From Apostichopus japonicus (lineage: Eukaryota; Echinodermata; Holothuroidea; Aspidochirotida; Stichopodidae): DNA of 64,000 nucleotides. Every line of letters begins with the position of its first letter. Within the stretch, counting starts at the first letter, position 1. The position numbers and the translations under genes were made by a program. Where the stretch lies: positions 44,385,111 to 44,449,110 of the forward strand of contig NC_092576.1 of the NCBI RefSeq assembly GCF_037975245.1, in the 5' to 3' direction. Positions 49,109 to 62,734 of the stretch are shown here, in pieces. Below the pieces are notes generated by a model. The model did no database searches and was not told where the DNA came from. It was given only the letters and a program-made list of their open reading frames with translations.

Positions 49109-49457
49109 CTATGAAAATTGTAATAATGTAGCGTTAGTATTTACTGCTAATTAGATAAATAGCAGTAAAATTTTAAATATAGCTATCATAGTTGTATATA
49201 ATTTTGAACTGATGTGTTAGTTCAATGGAAACATTTACGACCTTCCAAACGATGCTGAAAATGTGTTTAAGCAGCATGAAATAATTTAATATCAGAGTAT
49301 TAACCAAAGAGGATTGAAGTTAAATATCACAGGAAATATATTTGCTCAAAATGGTTTGTTGAGGTTAAGAGATGAAACTGGTGTTAAAAACTTCAAATTG
49401 AGCAAATTATGTTGCTGCTTTGTTGCTTAACAGGTCCAAAAGAATAACGAGTAACCA

Positions 49458-50800
<1,343 letters not shown>

Positions 50801-51198
50801 TTTACACAATTACCATACCGGTCTTATCCAGCAAATTATGTTGCTTCCCGCAAAAACACAGACACGCCGGCAAATTGAAGTTATTAGCCCCTAATGTGCT
50901 TTAAGGCTAATGTTCTTTATTCTCTTCCGTATTCAGATGTATAACAGCTTACTGTGCTACATAGCTACATAGCCAGCCATTCCATGAATTAGCCATGAAT
51001 ATTCATGTTGTCTCTTGGGGCTTATTTGTAATTTTGGAGGTTTGAATGTTAGTTAATAGGTTCAACAGTATATTTAAGAGAGATATATGGCTTTAATAAG
51101 CCAATATTATCATTGACTTACATTCATACCACATATCTACATATGTTTAGGGTGATCATGGTGTTTTGTTTTTTGTTGTTTTGGTAATCTATAGTCGT

Positions 51199-51765
51199 TT
51201 AATTTACTTACCAGAGTGAGAAAATAAAACAGGCTGATTCGTACCTTCTAAAAGCAAGCAATTACACTCACAAATAAAAATAAGCGCATAGTTCTCTTGT
51301 TTCTACACGTAACCTGGCTTGGGACTCTAGTTACCTCGGTAACGCAACTACCGGGGGCTGACAGTACTGCAGGAGGGGTTTAATTGTTTAATTTATTTAC
51401 CAGAGTGAGAAAATAAACAGGCTGATTCCTACCTTCTAAAAGCAAGCAATTACACTCACAAATAAAAATGTGCGCATAGTTCTCTTGTTTCTACACGTAA
51501 CCTGGCTTGGGACTCTAGTTACCTCGGTAACGCAACTACCGGGGGCTGACAGTACTGCAGGAGGGGTTTAATTGTTTAATTTATTTACCAGAGTGAGAAA
51601 ATAAACAGGCTGATTCCTACCTTCTAAAAGCAAGCAATTACACTCACAAATAAAAATGTGCGCATAGTGATCTTGTTTCTACACGTAACCTGGCCTGGGT
51701 CTCTAGTTACCTCGGTAACGCAACTACTGGGAGCTGACAGTACTGCAGGAGGGGTAAAAGTACTG
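51199..51765. repeat. Three tandem copies of a ~189-bp unit
   Basis: CCAGAGTGAGAAAATAAA recurs at 51,211, 51,400 and 51,588. Copies are nearly identical across AGCAAGCAATTACACTCAC, ACACGTAACCTGGC, TCGGTAACGCAACTAC and CTGACAGTACTGCAGGAGGG. They lie ~2.1 kb upstream of the death-domain ATG. Confidence 0.92.
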
Positions 51766-54700
51766 GACTTTTGACTATGCAGAGATGCTATGAAACCCAA
51801 CATTACGATATATTGCCTCAACATTCACTGTTTGCTTATCTAATGGAGTATTGACATTGTTTTCCTCATGTACTACCCATCAATCATATAACAATACACC
51901 ACATGACTAACACTTGTAACCACGATCATATCTCTCATATTGAAGGTCACTTTGTAAAGCTACGTGCACATACGTCATATGACAATGTAGGACATAGAAA
52001 TGTCTTTGTTTGAACAAAGAAGCAAACTATTATCAGTTTTCAATTATTTGATCTTTATTTTTCATAGTGACGCAACATTTCTTTGTCAATATTTTGTTCC
52101 GATCGATTAGATCGTTTTATTTGTTGATACGATATGTATATTACTTAACGAGTAATAAATATGGTTCTTTAAATGTAGAATATTTTGGGCAAAAAAACAG
52201 TTTCTTACTACACAAATTGGTGAATCACGTGTAGTGGCTTGCATGTGTTATCATGTCAGCATATTTTCTTTAAAAGTTTGTTGATTTACACTTCAGATGT
52301 CACGATGTGTGAACATTTGTAATGTTCTTATATGATTTTTGCATTGAACATTTCATCACTATGCAACAGTTTGTTAAAACATTATTGGGGACAAACATAT
52401 GTACATTTTATAGGGGAAAAAAGACAATTCTACTGCAACAATGATACACTAATTTTGCTGTTGACATATGTCAGCATAAAACATCACCAAATATTGAGCA
52501 TGTGTATCTACACTAAGCATAATGCTACGAGGATGTGGTTATTAACCTAAAGATGCAAACAATTTACATCAATTGTGTTTGACAATATACTTCAGCCTCC
52601 GGAACATAGGAATAGTTATACGTAAATGGTGCAGATCTCTCCAAGAGAACACAATGCCAAACCTTTGTTGAAAAAGCAATGCCTATGAGTCTATTATTTG
52701 AGCACAAATGGCTGTCCCTGCTAAGCTCAGGAAAGCAGTGTTTGCATCTCCATCAGCCATACAACCGCTCAATATTGTTCTCCATCAAAGTTGGTGAGCA
52801 TATTTACAAGTGACATCTGGAATGTTCAGCAGAACCAGTGTACTATCATCTCTAACTTCAAATTGCTGTTCAAGTTCTTACGGTTGTACAACAGACTGTA
52901 TAAAACAACATTTGCCACTAGTTTTTCTTTTCTTTTCCTAAATACCCGTTACATTACATTGTATGCATACATGATTAGCCTATAGGCAACAATGGAACTT
53001 TCGACATCCACTTCCTTATTCCGCAATGGTTTCTCTAGTGCGCAATCACGGAACTCTGGTGAAACGGACAACCTACTAAACAGACGTATAAGAACGGGAA
53101 TGAAAATACAGTGTTATATCACGTACATATTTTATATACATACGTTATATGCTTCACGATAATATACAAAGCTTATGCGTTAAGGAATTTAGTCAAACGC
53201 ATGCACAATTATTTTGATTAAGAACCAGTACTAAATGGACTTCAAATGCCTCGAACTTCTTATTGTAATGGACTTGGCTTCCTCAGATTATGTTCTATTT
53301 AAGAATATTTATATATTTATGTATTTTCAAGACAATATTAAATTGTCCATAACCACTATACATACGACATCGAATCTTCATTATTTGTTCTCTCTCGGCA
53401 GAAAAAAAAAAAAAAACTACAAGATAGTTCCCTCTCTGCCGCTCTCCTTGAAAGAGGTCAAACTTAAGAGTGACAAAAGGGAACCTACTAGATACACAGT
53501 TTTCAACACGACCATAAGGTAACGAAAAATAAATATTTTTAATCAAATTGACACCTATTCAAAATTGGGATTGCAAGTAGCTACTTTCTATCCCAAACAT
53601 TCCTAAAAATAATATAGGCCTACTTATGGTAGTTACGAATTGTGAAAGAAATCTTTGTGTCTGAGTTAATGGACTAGCCGTAATGCTAACAACTTCACCG
53701 CAATGTTATGACTCTAAAATAAAAACAAATGAGTTGTAGCCTACAATAATGAGTTGTAGCCTGCTGGACTGGTCTGTAACAAAGAGAGGTAAGTAACTTA
53801 CAACTATAACTATTTTAATTCTGTGACCTACATGTAGGCAAACATATAGTATAAACAACGTTGCGCTAATTGGATTGATCTGATATTTAATTATGACTGG
53901 GCCTATACATGAAGTCATAAGTAACTTAGTTTGTACGTACACTTCAATTTGCCTGATCCAAACTTCTTATAAACCAAATTTAAAAACGGTTCCTTGGTAT
54001 AAAATAATCACTATGGCTTTCAGCACACAGCTTTATAGTTGAAGTCATGCTACATTGTCTGTCATAATGCAGCATATGGTTTAGTGTAGAGCGCAAACCA
54101 GGAACAGAGTTTGTCCTTAAACAGTTATAGAATACTCATGCGATACATTTCTAACGTACACAGTATCGTAATAAGGTGAGTTCAATACTGTCTAACATGC
54201 ACTGCCTGCTAAACTGGCGGAAGGATGCAATAAAGGTTAATCCAAACATCTTGTTATATATTTCTTAGATATACTCCTCGCACGGTCATTTCCTTTGCCG
54301 GAAATATCTACAAAATGTAAAAACTGATTGAATTTGGTTTCATTTTCTATTTTACACGCTGTAATTTATAAAAGGTTTCTAGAGTTGTAGCCATATGACA
54401 ATATAGATATAGACATAGATGTAGGAATTGGGACTCACCCACCCCCCCCCCCCCCCCCTAACCCCTTCCAAAAAAGAACATATTTCAGTTGAAATTCGGA
54501 CAATATGCTGATATTGTTTCGGGCATTGCCCAGAAAATTATCAATGATCTTGTTTGATGAGAGACATTCCTCAAATGCCTGTCGTGCTGACATGCCGACT
54601 AGGTATGGACAGTCCACTTACTATTTACGTAGGTCATTACATTAGTCATTGAGCTCTGTGCTATTGATATGTGGGCAAGATAGTCAAGTTAGTTGCCTGT

Positions 54701-54940
54701 CGTTATTGATGTGTGATGTGTTTAAAGATCAATTGCATATTAATAAACATGTTTCCGAAGATTAACAATGTTATTATGTTTAAAATAGCTATATGTATTG
54801 CCGGTAGAGGTGATGAAAAATGAATTTGGGTTGGAAGCACTAAGATAGGATGAGACAGGAATATCACAAAATGAAATCTTTGACAATAGCAAAGACGTGT
54901 ATGGTAACAACGGTTTTCAAAACGTGACCTTTGGTCCAAA
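51766..54940. other. No gene recognised
   Basis: AT-rich sequence. Frames such as 54,435-54,617 (minus, ..YLVGMSARQAFEECLS..) look mildly protein-like but I could not place them in a family or find splice partners. Confidence 0.45.
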
Positions 54941-54949
54941 TCCAGCTCT

Positions 54950-55490
54950 CACTACAAATTCCTTTATTTTGTTCAAAGTCTCCCGGTTAGTTTCCGTTAT
55001 TCGTTTAATGTTATGAATATATATAGAATCTTTTCAGCAAGAGCTTGATCAATATTAGAGATATAATTATTGCAAAAAAGATTTTCAATGTCATTATCAT
55101 TACATGTAAACGGGTTGATAAACCCGGGCAGAATCCGTTGTTTTGCTAATGATTTACTTAATAACTTCCCAAGTTTTCTCGAGGTCAGTCATATATGCAC
55201 AGAAAATGTTTGTAAAGTTAGATTAATTGCTACACAAATACTGGTTGCCAACTTGCATTGTAGATGATGTATTTAAGATTGTTTGAAGGAGTGCCGTTGT
55301 GAAGGAATGATTTGTAGTTCGTATTTTTTTCTTCTTCTTTTGTAGTTATAGGACAAAGAATACCGACAGTAATCCATGGAACGACTTTCTGAGAACTCTT
55401 AATTATGTGACAATTAAGTGGATAATGATTGCCACAGAAATCCTTAATGGCATCAATGAAATAATTACATCAGGGTACGTGATTTCTATT
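54950..55490 (-). pseudogene. LINE ORF2 remnant (region before the reverse transcriptase)
   Basis: The minus strand reads KSSQKVVPWITVGIL, then NTNYKSFLHNGTPSNNLKY, then (in a shifted frame) LEKTWEVIK. This is the order seen between the endonuclease and RT of many non-LTR elements: (K)..PWIT.GIL..I..KN.LYK.F, Y..Y, then K.TW..I. Stops and frameshifts show decay. Confidence 0.6.
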
Positions 55491-56039
55491 AAATACCTCA
55501 AACTGTTTGGAGTCTGATATAATGTCCGATAGTTTCTGTAAAATAGATACAACTATGTATATAGAAACCATCACCACCACCTCTTTAATCCTAACTGCCA
55601 ACATGTATGAAATTATAATTTGTTATTTTTTTAAAATACTAACTGGAGTTTTATTATTAACCCTGGTCTCAGTCACGACTACTACTGAGAAGGTAGAGTT
55701 ATGAATATGAAATCACATTATGCCTACAAATATTATACATGAAACTAACAATAATGTTCTCATCAACATAACAGGAAGCACGACGAGTATGATTGTCTGT
55801 TTCGTTGAATACACTAAGTTAATCCACTGCTGTAATACAGAAATCCTCGATTGATTCGATTTCCTTTTTCATTTCCGTGATTTCTTGTGCAGATTAATCG
55901 AGCTTGCATTCCAGGTAATGATGTTTTTGCCCTGTTCTATGTTGTACCTGAGAAAGCGTTCCGACGTTTATCCGAAGCCTTACCAATGCCTGCTTGCAAC
56001 ATAACTTCAAGCTTAGGGTTTGAAAAAAATTTCGTGTTA

Positions 56040-56130
56040 CCCCCCTCGTATGTTTTAGTTAAATGTCCACTGAGCTCCGCGGAGGCAACGACCTATTTTT
56101 AGAGCCAGGGGCACAACGGTTACGTAACAG
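56040..56130 (+). repeat. Dispersed repeat fragment shared with 45,062-45,150
   Basis: CCCCTCGTATGTTT, TGAGCTCCGC, GACCTATTTTTAGAGCCAGG and CACAACGG occur in both places in the same order and orientation. Confidence 0.7.
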
Positions 56131-56184
56131 ATTTTGTTAGCATTATTGTAGTGCGCGTGCGCGCTACAATATTAGCATTACTTG

Positions 56185-56435
56185 CCAAGTGAACAAACCT
56201 ACATGACTGGACGTTACAGATTTAAGTTTCATAGAGTATCTGTATATTTGCAGTTTCAGAGGCTAGCTGCGTAGGCAAAATATTCTAAGCCTGTCATGGC
56301 GCTCACAGGCGCCCTCACTAGTACCCACATGACTAGACGTTGCAACCTAAACGTTCATATAGTCTCTGTACAATTACACTTTCATAGACTAGCTGCGTAG
56401 GCAACTCATGCTGAGCCTGTCACGGCGCTCCGCCA
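56185..56435 (+). repeat. ~130-bp direct duplication ending CTCCGCCACTG
   Basis: ACATGACT(G/A)GACGTT, TCAT..AGT.TCTGTA, AGCTGCGTAGGCAA and AAGCCTGTCATGGCGCTC/GAGCCTGTCACGGCGCTC occur twice. The second copy ends CGCTCCGCCACTG, a typical hAT terminus, so the pair is probably the right end of a decayed element. Confidence 0.55.
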
Positions 56436-56889
56436 CTGCTCCTTGTACGCTTTGTAAATTAGTGTCAACGGAAGACCTCACATATCATTTAACATACATT
56501 GTAACCAAGAATAAATTGTTACTTGTGAATAAGGCTTTCATCTGGATGCAATTCCACTACAATAGGGCCACAAAAAATGACATTGCGATAAGGTTTATGT
56601 TAAATTTTAAATGAAATGATACATTTAATACGCAGTTGAGGGTTCGGGACTGTACATCTTGTACAGGTACCATTGCTATCGGCGTTAAAGCCTGGAGAAT
56701 GCAGCTAGCTAACCAGATATATTATACAGTACAGCCGATAGTATTTTCGTGTCCATTTTTCATTAGTATTGCGTTTAATCTTTCGACACTCGATAGTCTA
56801 AAGGTAACACAAAGCCCATGAGGGCAAAAAGTCACTTTTAGCTTTTTGCCCGGATGGCTCTGGCATGCGGGCAAAAATCCCTTATTGCC

Positions 56890-57770
56890 AGTATGTACCG
56901 ATGGCTGCATACTGAATATGTATCATATAATATATAACTTACACATCCTGTCCTATAACTGTATGTATCATGTATCCTGTAATATGTAACTTACACTCTA
57001 CCGGTGTCGGAGGTCATCTAATGGTATTGTTATGAAGTGATGTTATACCTCCTTTAAGCTCCTATAAAACTCCTGCAAGTTTTATAACATTTGAACAGAG
57101 CATGGATCGCATGCCCCATTACGTGTGATCCCAAACTTTGCAACTTCTTAGCAGTTCTAGAAAAGGAATCACCCGGTACGCTTAATCAGTATATTACGGC
57201 CAAATAATTTATACTTTTAATCAGTAATTTAAGGTAATTTTACAGCGTTCATTTGAACATTTCATAGTAACAGAGATCATATTTAAATCAACAGTCCATT
57301 TTAATCATTTATTTGGGTGGAGCTTCTTGGAGCTAGGTTCTGGACATAGCCAACCAAACAATTGCCCCTAGAGGCAACGAGAAAGTATCATCTCTACTAT
57401 GCTACAACCGACATTTGCACATTACAGCATGTACCATATAATACATAACTTACACGTCCTGTCCTATAACTACATGTAACATGTAATGCGTAACTTACAC
57501 TAGCAGTACATGTCCTCTAACTGTGTAACTTAAACTACTGGTACCTTGTTCCTCACTGCATGTACTATATCATACATAACTTACAATATACAAACACCCG
57601 ATGTTCTCTTATGTTCAGGAATACATATCATATAATACCAGTATCTGTCCTGTAACAGTATGTACTGTATAATACATAAATTACACTTCCTCTCCTCGAA
57701 CTGTATGTGTCTTAATACTAAATAGGCCTGCATTACTTACTGTATTCTAGTCCTATTACCGTTAGTACCA
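56890..57770. repeat. Degenerate ~50-bp tandem repeat in two blocks
   Basis: ATATAATACATAACTTACAC, CCTGTCCTATAACT and GTATGTA(C/T)(C/T)AT words recur at 56,918-57,002 and 57,420-57,760. Confidence 0.6.
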
Positions 57771-57808
57771 CAACGTACACATATTCTACACTGCCAACGC
57801 ATGTACAA

Positions 57809-57996
<188 letters not shown>

Positions 57997-57999
57997 CTT

Positions 58000-59850
58000 A
58001 AAGCTGTAGGTAATAACGTTCAATAACAGAATCTTAACCTTACTAAAATTAGAAAAATAAACTAGGAAATTGGCAATAAAACCGTTAAGTTTATGGAAAA
58101 CCAAGCTCATGAAGTAGTTGGAAATATTCATGTATCATGTCTCTTTCAGACTTCCTAGATAACACCTGAACACTAATTGGTTAAGAAATATCAATGTGAA
58201 CGATACTAGTATAATAAAGCCTAACCTTGTTTGTGAAATTTCCGGAATCTACTCTTGTAAATTGGAGAGTTCATAGTTTCGAAGAATTATAACCAGTGGC
58301 GTATCAGGACTATTTTGTCAGGGGCACTGCTGGGGCACCAATGAATTTTAGAGGGGCAACAAATTTATTCACCAATAGTGAAAGTTCATGGTATTTTAGT
58401 GCCTTAATGGTGAAACTGGGGTCATTGTAATATTGTATGGGGTTGTCCCCCCCCCCCCAACCTACACTATTTCACTGTCCTATCTGTATGTACCTTTAAT
58501 ACAATTTAACTGTCCAGTATATGTTGGTATAGGAACAAAACAAGTGTCTTCAGCAGATGTGAAACACTAGCAAGCACAGCTAAAAAGTCAAATAAATACT
58601 GAGTCTAATAATGCAGACATATTTGGTTATGGGGTGAAAGTAATCCTTTACAACACTACGAATTACACTAAATGTCTGTCAAAACACGTAACCGACTGCG
58701 CTAACGTTGAACTCTTAATTAAATCGATGTATTACTTCTCTAGTTACAGTACAATGAAACATAGTCACGGGTTTTATGAACAATGCAATATATTACAAGC
58801 ACAAAAGGCTCCATGCAACAGTTCTCTTGTATAACTGTAACTTAATAAATGAATATATGTTGTAATAAAGCAGTTGTAGTCAAACAAATTTATGAAATGA
58901 AATGTTCTTCATAGAACAATACGATGACTATACAATATTTAACAGTTTCATATGGATACATAAGTAAGATACATGTTGAATCACGATATAAATGAAATTT
59001 GCTACGTCACGGCCATTTAGCATCATTATTGTTGATTTGAAATCAAACAGCTTCTCTTGCTATGTACAACATAGACTGGTCATACGAATCAAACCTACTT
59101 GTTACGTTACCGGTAGAAAGTAACGTCATCTCGCTCTGCAGTCTGATACTGGGAATTATTGTGTTTATAAAAACTGCATTGCAAGAAATGTATTTCGTTT
59201 TCGTTGATGGTCAGTTTTATCTTACTTCTACCCAATTTTCTCCCTTGAAAGTATTCGTTTACTTTCCAGACTCTAACATTTAACATTACAATATGGCGGA
59301 ACGGTTCCTTTTGCTTATTCCTATTACGATGAGACACAATGTAATCCACGTACATACAGTATGTACTGAAAGAACATGTATCCATTTCTTCCTGTAGAAT
59401 CGAAGTATTACAATCCCTGAACAGATAGTTTCCTGTTTTGAGAGCTTCCGTATCAAGTTATATATAAAGCATGTAAAGTATGCACAGTCCTATGTTTAGA
59501 ACATTTGCAAATTAATCAATACCTAGACTGATCCTCTTGATTTGATTCGATCACGAAAAGTTCTGACGATCATGATGTCAGAGAGTGTTCCATGATATTA
59601 TTGATGTAGTTGTGTAAGTATATTTAGTGTTGTTATCGAGCCCCATCCCTCCTCTTTATTTGCCGTGAAGGGGGTATAGCAGTTTGTACAATGATTTATG
59701 GTATTGTGTAATTCAGTTGTATTTATCTTCAAGTGGGAAGTACCGCTATTTCCACCTTCCACCTTCTTCACGGTTGTCACTCTCGGTAACCACGCGATTC
59801 TCCACCCGAGAAATGGTAATATGATATTACCCACACGGCGTATTATAAAC
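58000..59850. other. No gene recognised
   Basis: AT-rich sequence; a CAGTGGCGTATCAGG head near 58,295 is followed by GGGGCA words and a C-run, suggesting a solo or very short hAT end. Frames at 59,062-59,385 show no recognised domain. Confidence 0.45.
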
Positions 59851-59861
59851 GCAGAAATAAC

Positions 59862-62023
59862 CAGGTGCGTATCCAGGGGGGGGGGCGTTGGGGGCGCGCG
59901 CCCCCCGGGTAAGAAAAAGAGGAGAGAAAAAAAGAGAAGAAAAAAGGAAAAAAGAGGGGAAAAAGAGGAGGAGGAGAGGAAGGAAGGGAAAAGAAAAAGA
60001 AGAAAGAGAGAGGAAGGAGAAAAGGAGGGAGTAAAAGAAAAACGCGAAGACACCGGGAAGAGAAAGAGGAACAGTGACATCATTACAGCGCTGAAGGGTA
60101 GCCAGTGACGGATCAATGATTTCGTAAAAGTGTGCCTCACCCTACCCCTTACACCGACAACTCCATTTTTTGACGTTTCCATTTTCCTCTCTCACTAATG
60201 ATCTATATATATACTATATATGGTCTATCATAACGCGTGTGTAGAATTGTGCTATGAAACCAACTATGGCTGGTCTCGAACTCGACCGTGTCGTCGGGGA
60301 ACATGACGCATTTTGGGATGGGGGCGACCGCCCCCCCCCATTCAGCATTTTTTTAAATGATATCGCTAAGTAATTTCAAAATAGAAAGTGCTTAGATGCA
60401 ACTTACAAGGCCTGGGAGGGTCATTTCCAGCGATCTGGGAGACATTTTCGGCCAAAATTTGCTTGTACGCTTCGCGCTGACAAATGGTCCTGGGCAGTGC
60501 CATTTCCAGCGATCTGGGAGGCATTTTCTGCCAACATTTTCTTGTACGCTTCGCGCCAACCTATGGTGGCGCTACGCTTAGATAATTTGCCTACAGGCTT
60601 CGCCCCTCCCTTGGCAAATTCCTCGCTACGCGCCTGTTCGAATTTGTAAAGCAAACAGCAGATATCACATCATATCAGTGAGCATGAAAATGGCGTTCCA
60701 GGATGAAAATCCTCAAAACTGTCCGACTTTCCTGAAAAAATAACCAAAATTTTTCGCGTTCAACGTGTCAATGTCAATATCATATAAGCAAGCATCGGTT
60801 ATTACATCGCATGCCATCATGTACCGTACGGTCCGTTCAAATTGCGCAGTATACCGAGGGATGCTAATGTAAACAACGACATGTCTCATGTAGATGTATA
60901 AAAAGCATGGAGGTCCAATTATGTCAAAAGTTTCTTTTACATTAGTAATGGCGAATGAGGGGCTGCACCCCCGCCGCGCAGTTGCGGAGCGTCCATACGG
61001 TCAGGGGGGCGGCGAATGCCCCCCCCCCCCTGACGGACTCAAATGGACTGCTGGCGCCTTTTTCAGCTCTTTACCACTTTTTACTTATTCTAGATTATTG
61101 ACTTTTTCATTGCGCTCTCATCTACTTATTGACATTTGTCACATTTTGTTGGTGTAATTTGGCGATGACACCCTATTCTTCGTTTATCTGCAAATTAGCC
61201 AGGCCCTGAAAGGGTCATTTCCGGCGATCTAGGGAGTATCTTTACTCAAAAATTGTCTGCGCGCTACGCGCCAACCAGTGGTGGCGCTCCGCTTAGATAG
61301 TGTCGAAAGCGCCCCTACAGACCATTCTCGCCCCTCCTGACCAATACCCCTAGCTTCGCCACTGCCGCCGCGCCTCCTACGCCTATGTGTGTAGTGTTCG
61401 GTTGAAGGAAATATCTGCTATTTTTTCATTTCCTTCAACCAAGTTTTATAATAGCCGTTATAACAGGTTTAATATTTGTACACCAATAAATTAACTGTGT
61501 CTGAATTTTCCAAAATTTCTGACCAACATTCTGCATCACACTTCCCTCTACTCGTGCAATTTTGACCGGTCACTTAGGGGTTGAAGGAAGTTTTTGTACA
61601 ACATTATGGGTATGTTTTGAAGTGAGTTTATTCACGAGAAATGTGAATTTTCAAATTCTGAACAAATTTGGGGCTTAAAACCTTGAAAAGTTGGGCTGAC
61701 GGGTATTGTGGGCGGCGACGTAGAATCACCTACAAAAGCAAAGACCCACAGGAGATGCGATCAGGTCGAACATGACGTGTGTCGGGTTGACAATATTCAA
61801 AAAGGTTATGGATGGAAAAAAAAAACTATTAGGAAATACTTGGTTCTCAGGCCAAAAGTGTACATCTGGTTGGTCATTTCAAGCCCGAAAAGTGCCGTTT
61901 CCGGTGATCTGGGGGGTATCAAAACCAGAAATTTTCTTGTACGCTGCGCGCCAACCGGTGGTGGCGCTCCGCTTAGATAGTAATTCGCGCCCCCCGGGTT
62001 AGAAAATCCTGGATACGCGCCTG
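59862..62023 (-). mobile_element. Second, inverted copy of the 2.1-kb nested hAT-like element
   Basis: It starts CAGGTGCGTATCCAGG, ends CCTGGATACGCGCCTG, and is flanked by ATAAC (59,857-59,861 and 62,024-62,028). It is the reverse-complement counterpart of 40,282-42,415 along its full length, including the nested hAT MITE. It differs by a tandem duplication of the GGCGC module at 60,418-60,600. No transposase is encoded. Confidence 0.92.
60979..61364 (-). mobile_element. Nested hAT MITE in the second copy, same insertion site
   Basis: Its ends are CAGTTGCGGAGC and GCTTCGCCACTG (slightly decayed). CCGCCGCG is duplicated at 60,971-60,978 and 61,365-61,372, the exact complement of the CGCGGCGG duplication at 40,964. 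Both 2.1-kb copies therefore descend from one that already held this insert. Confidence 0.9.
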
Positions 62024-62734
62024 ATAACGTTATATTAAGTCGATGCAAAATGAAAGTGAATTGGTTGGATTCAAGCGCACAATCTGTGTATGACTACGAA
62101 TGTAACCTTTATATCGATTGACCTTAAATTTCCGTCTTTTGTTTTAAATCGCGCTCAGACAACACTTACACAACTAACTTACTTCTCGAGAGTACCTAAA
62201 CAATGTGATAAGGCAAGAAGGGAAGCGTTCAGATTGAATTCAACATGAAAGTAACTATTAAATACAGTTCTATTACGTTTATCAAATAACATCACGGGTT
62301 ACACAAACAAATGTTCACCGGCATTCATAGCGAAAAGATGTTACTTACATTTTGTATTGGATAATGTACCTGAAGATCATTTAATCTGTTGAATTGTTGA
62401 TTGTTTAACGAATATGATTTTCATTATTATTTTGATATCAAGAAAGCTACAGTAGATATTTTTGTTATAGAGAATGATCGTCTGCGTTAAAATATAAACC
62501 CAGCGACGTCCTAAGTTCCAGGCAAACATAAATCCTCAACTTTAAAAATTGATTATCACACTGCGAATATTAGTCGTAGGGGCAAAACAAATTTTCAGTA
62601 CGTTAAGAAACTTCGTCAGAACATCATTGCAAGACTGGGTTATAACGACCACATTTAATGATATTTTATCCCCTTCAAATCTTTGCACAAATCATAAATG
62701 GTACCAGAATCTGAAATGTCGAAAGCTTTAATGA

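Noticed and set aside
59862-60182. Minus-strand 194-codon frame
   Set aside because: It translates the CT-rich end of the transposon copy; homologous frames elsewhere differ in register.
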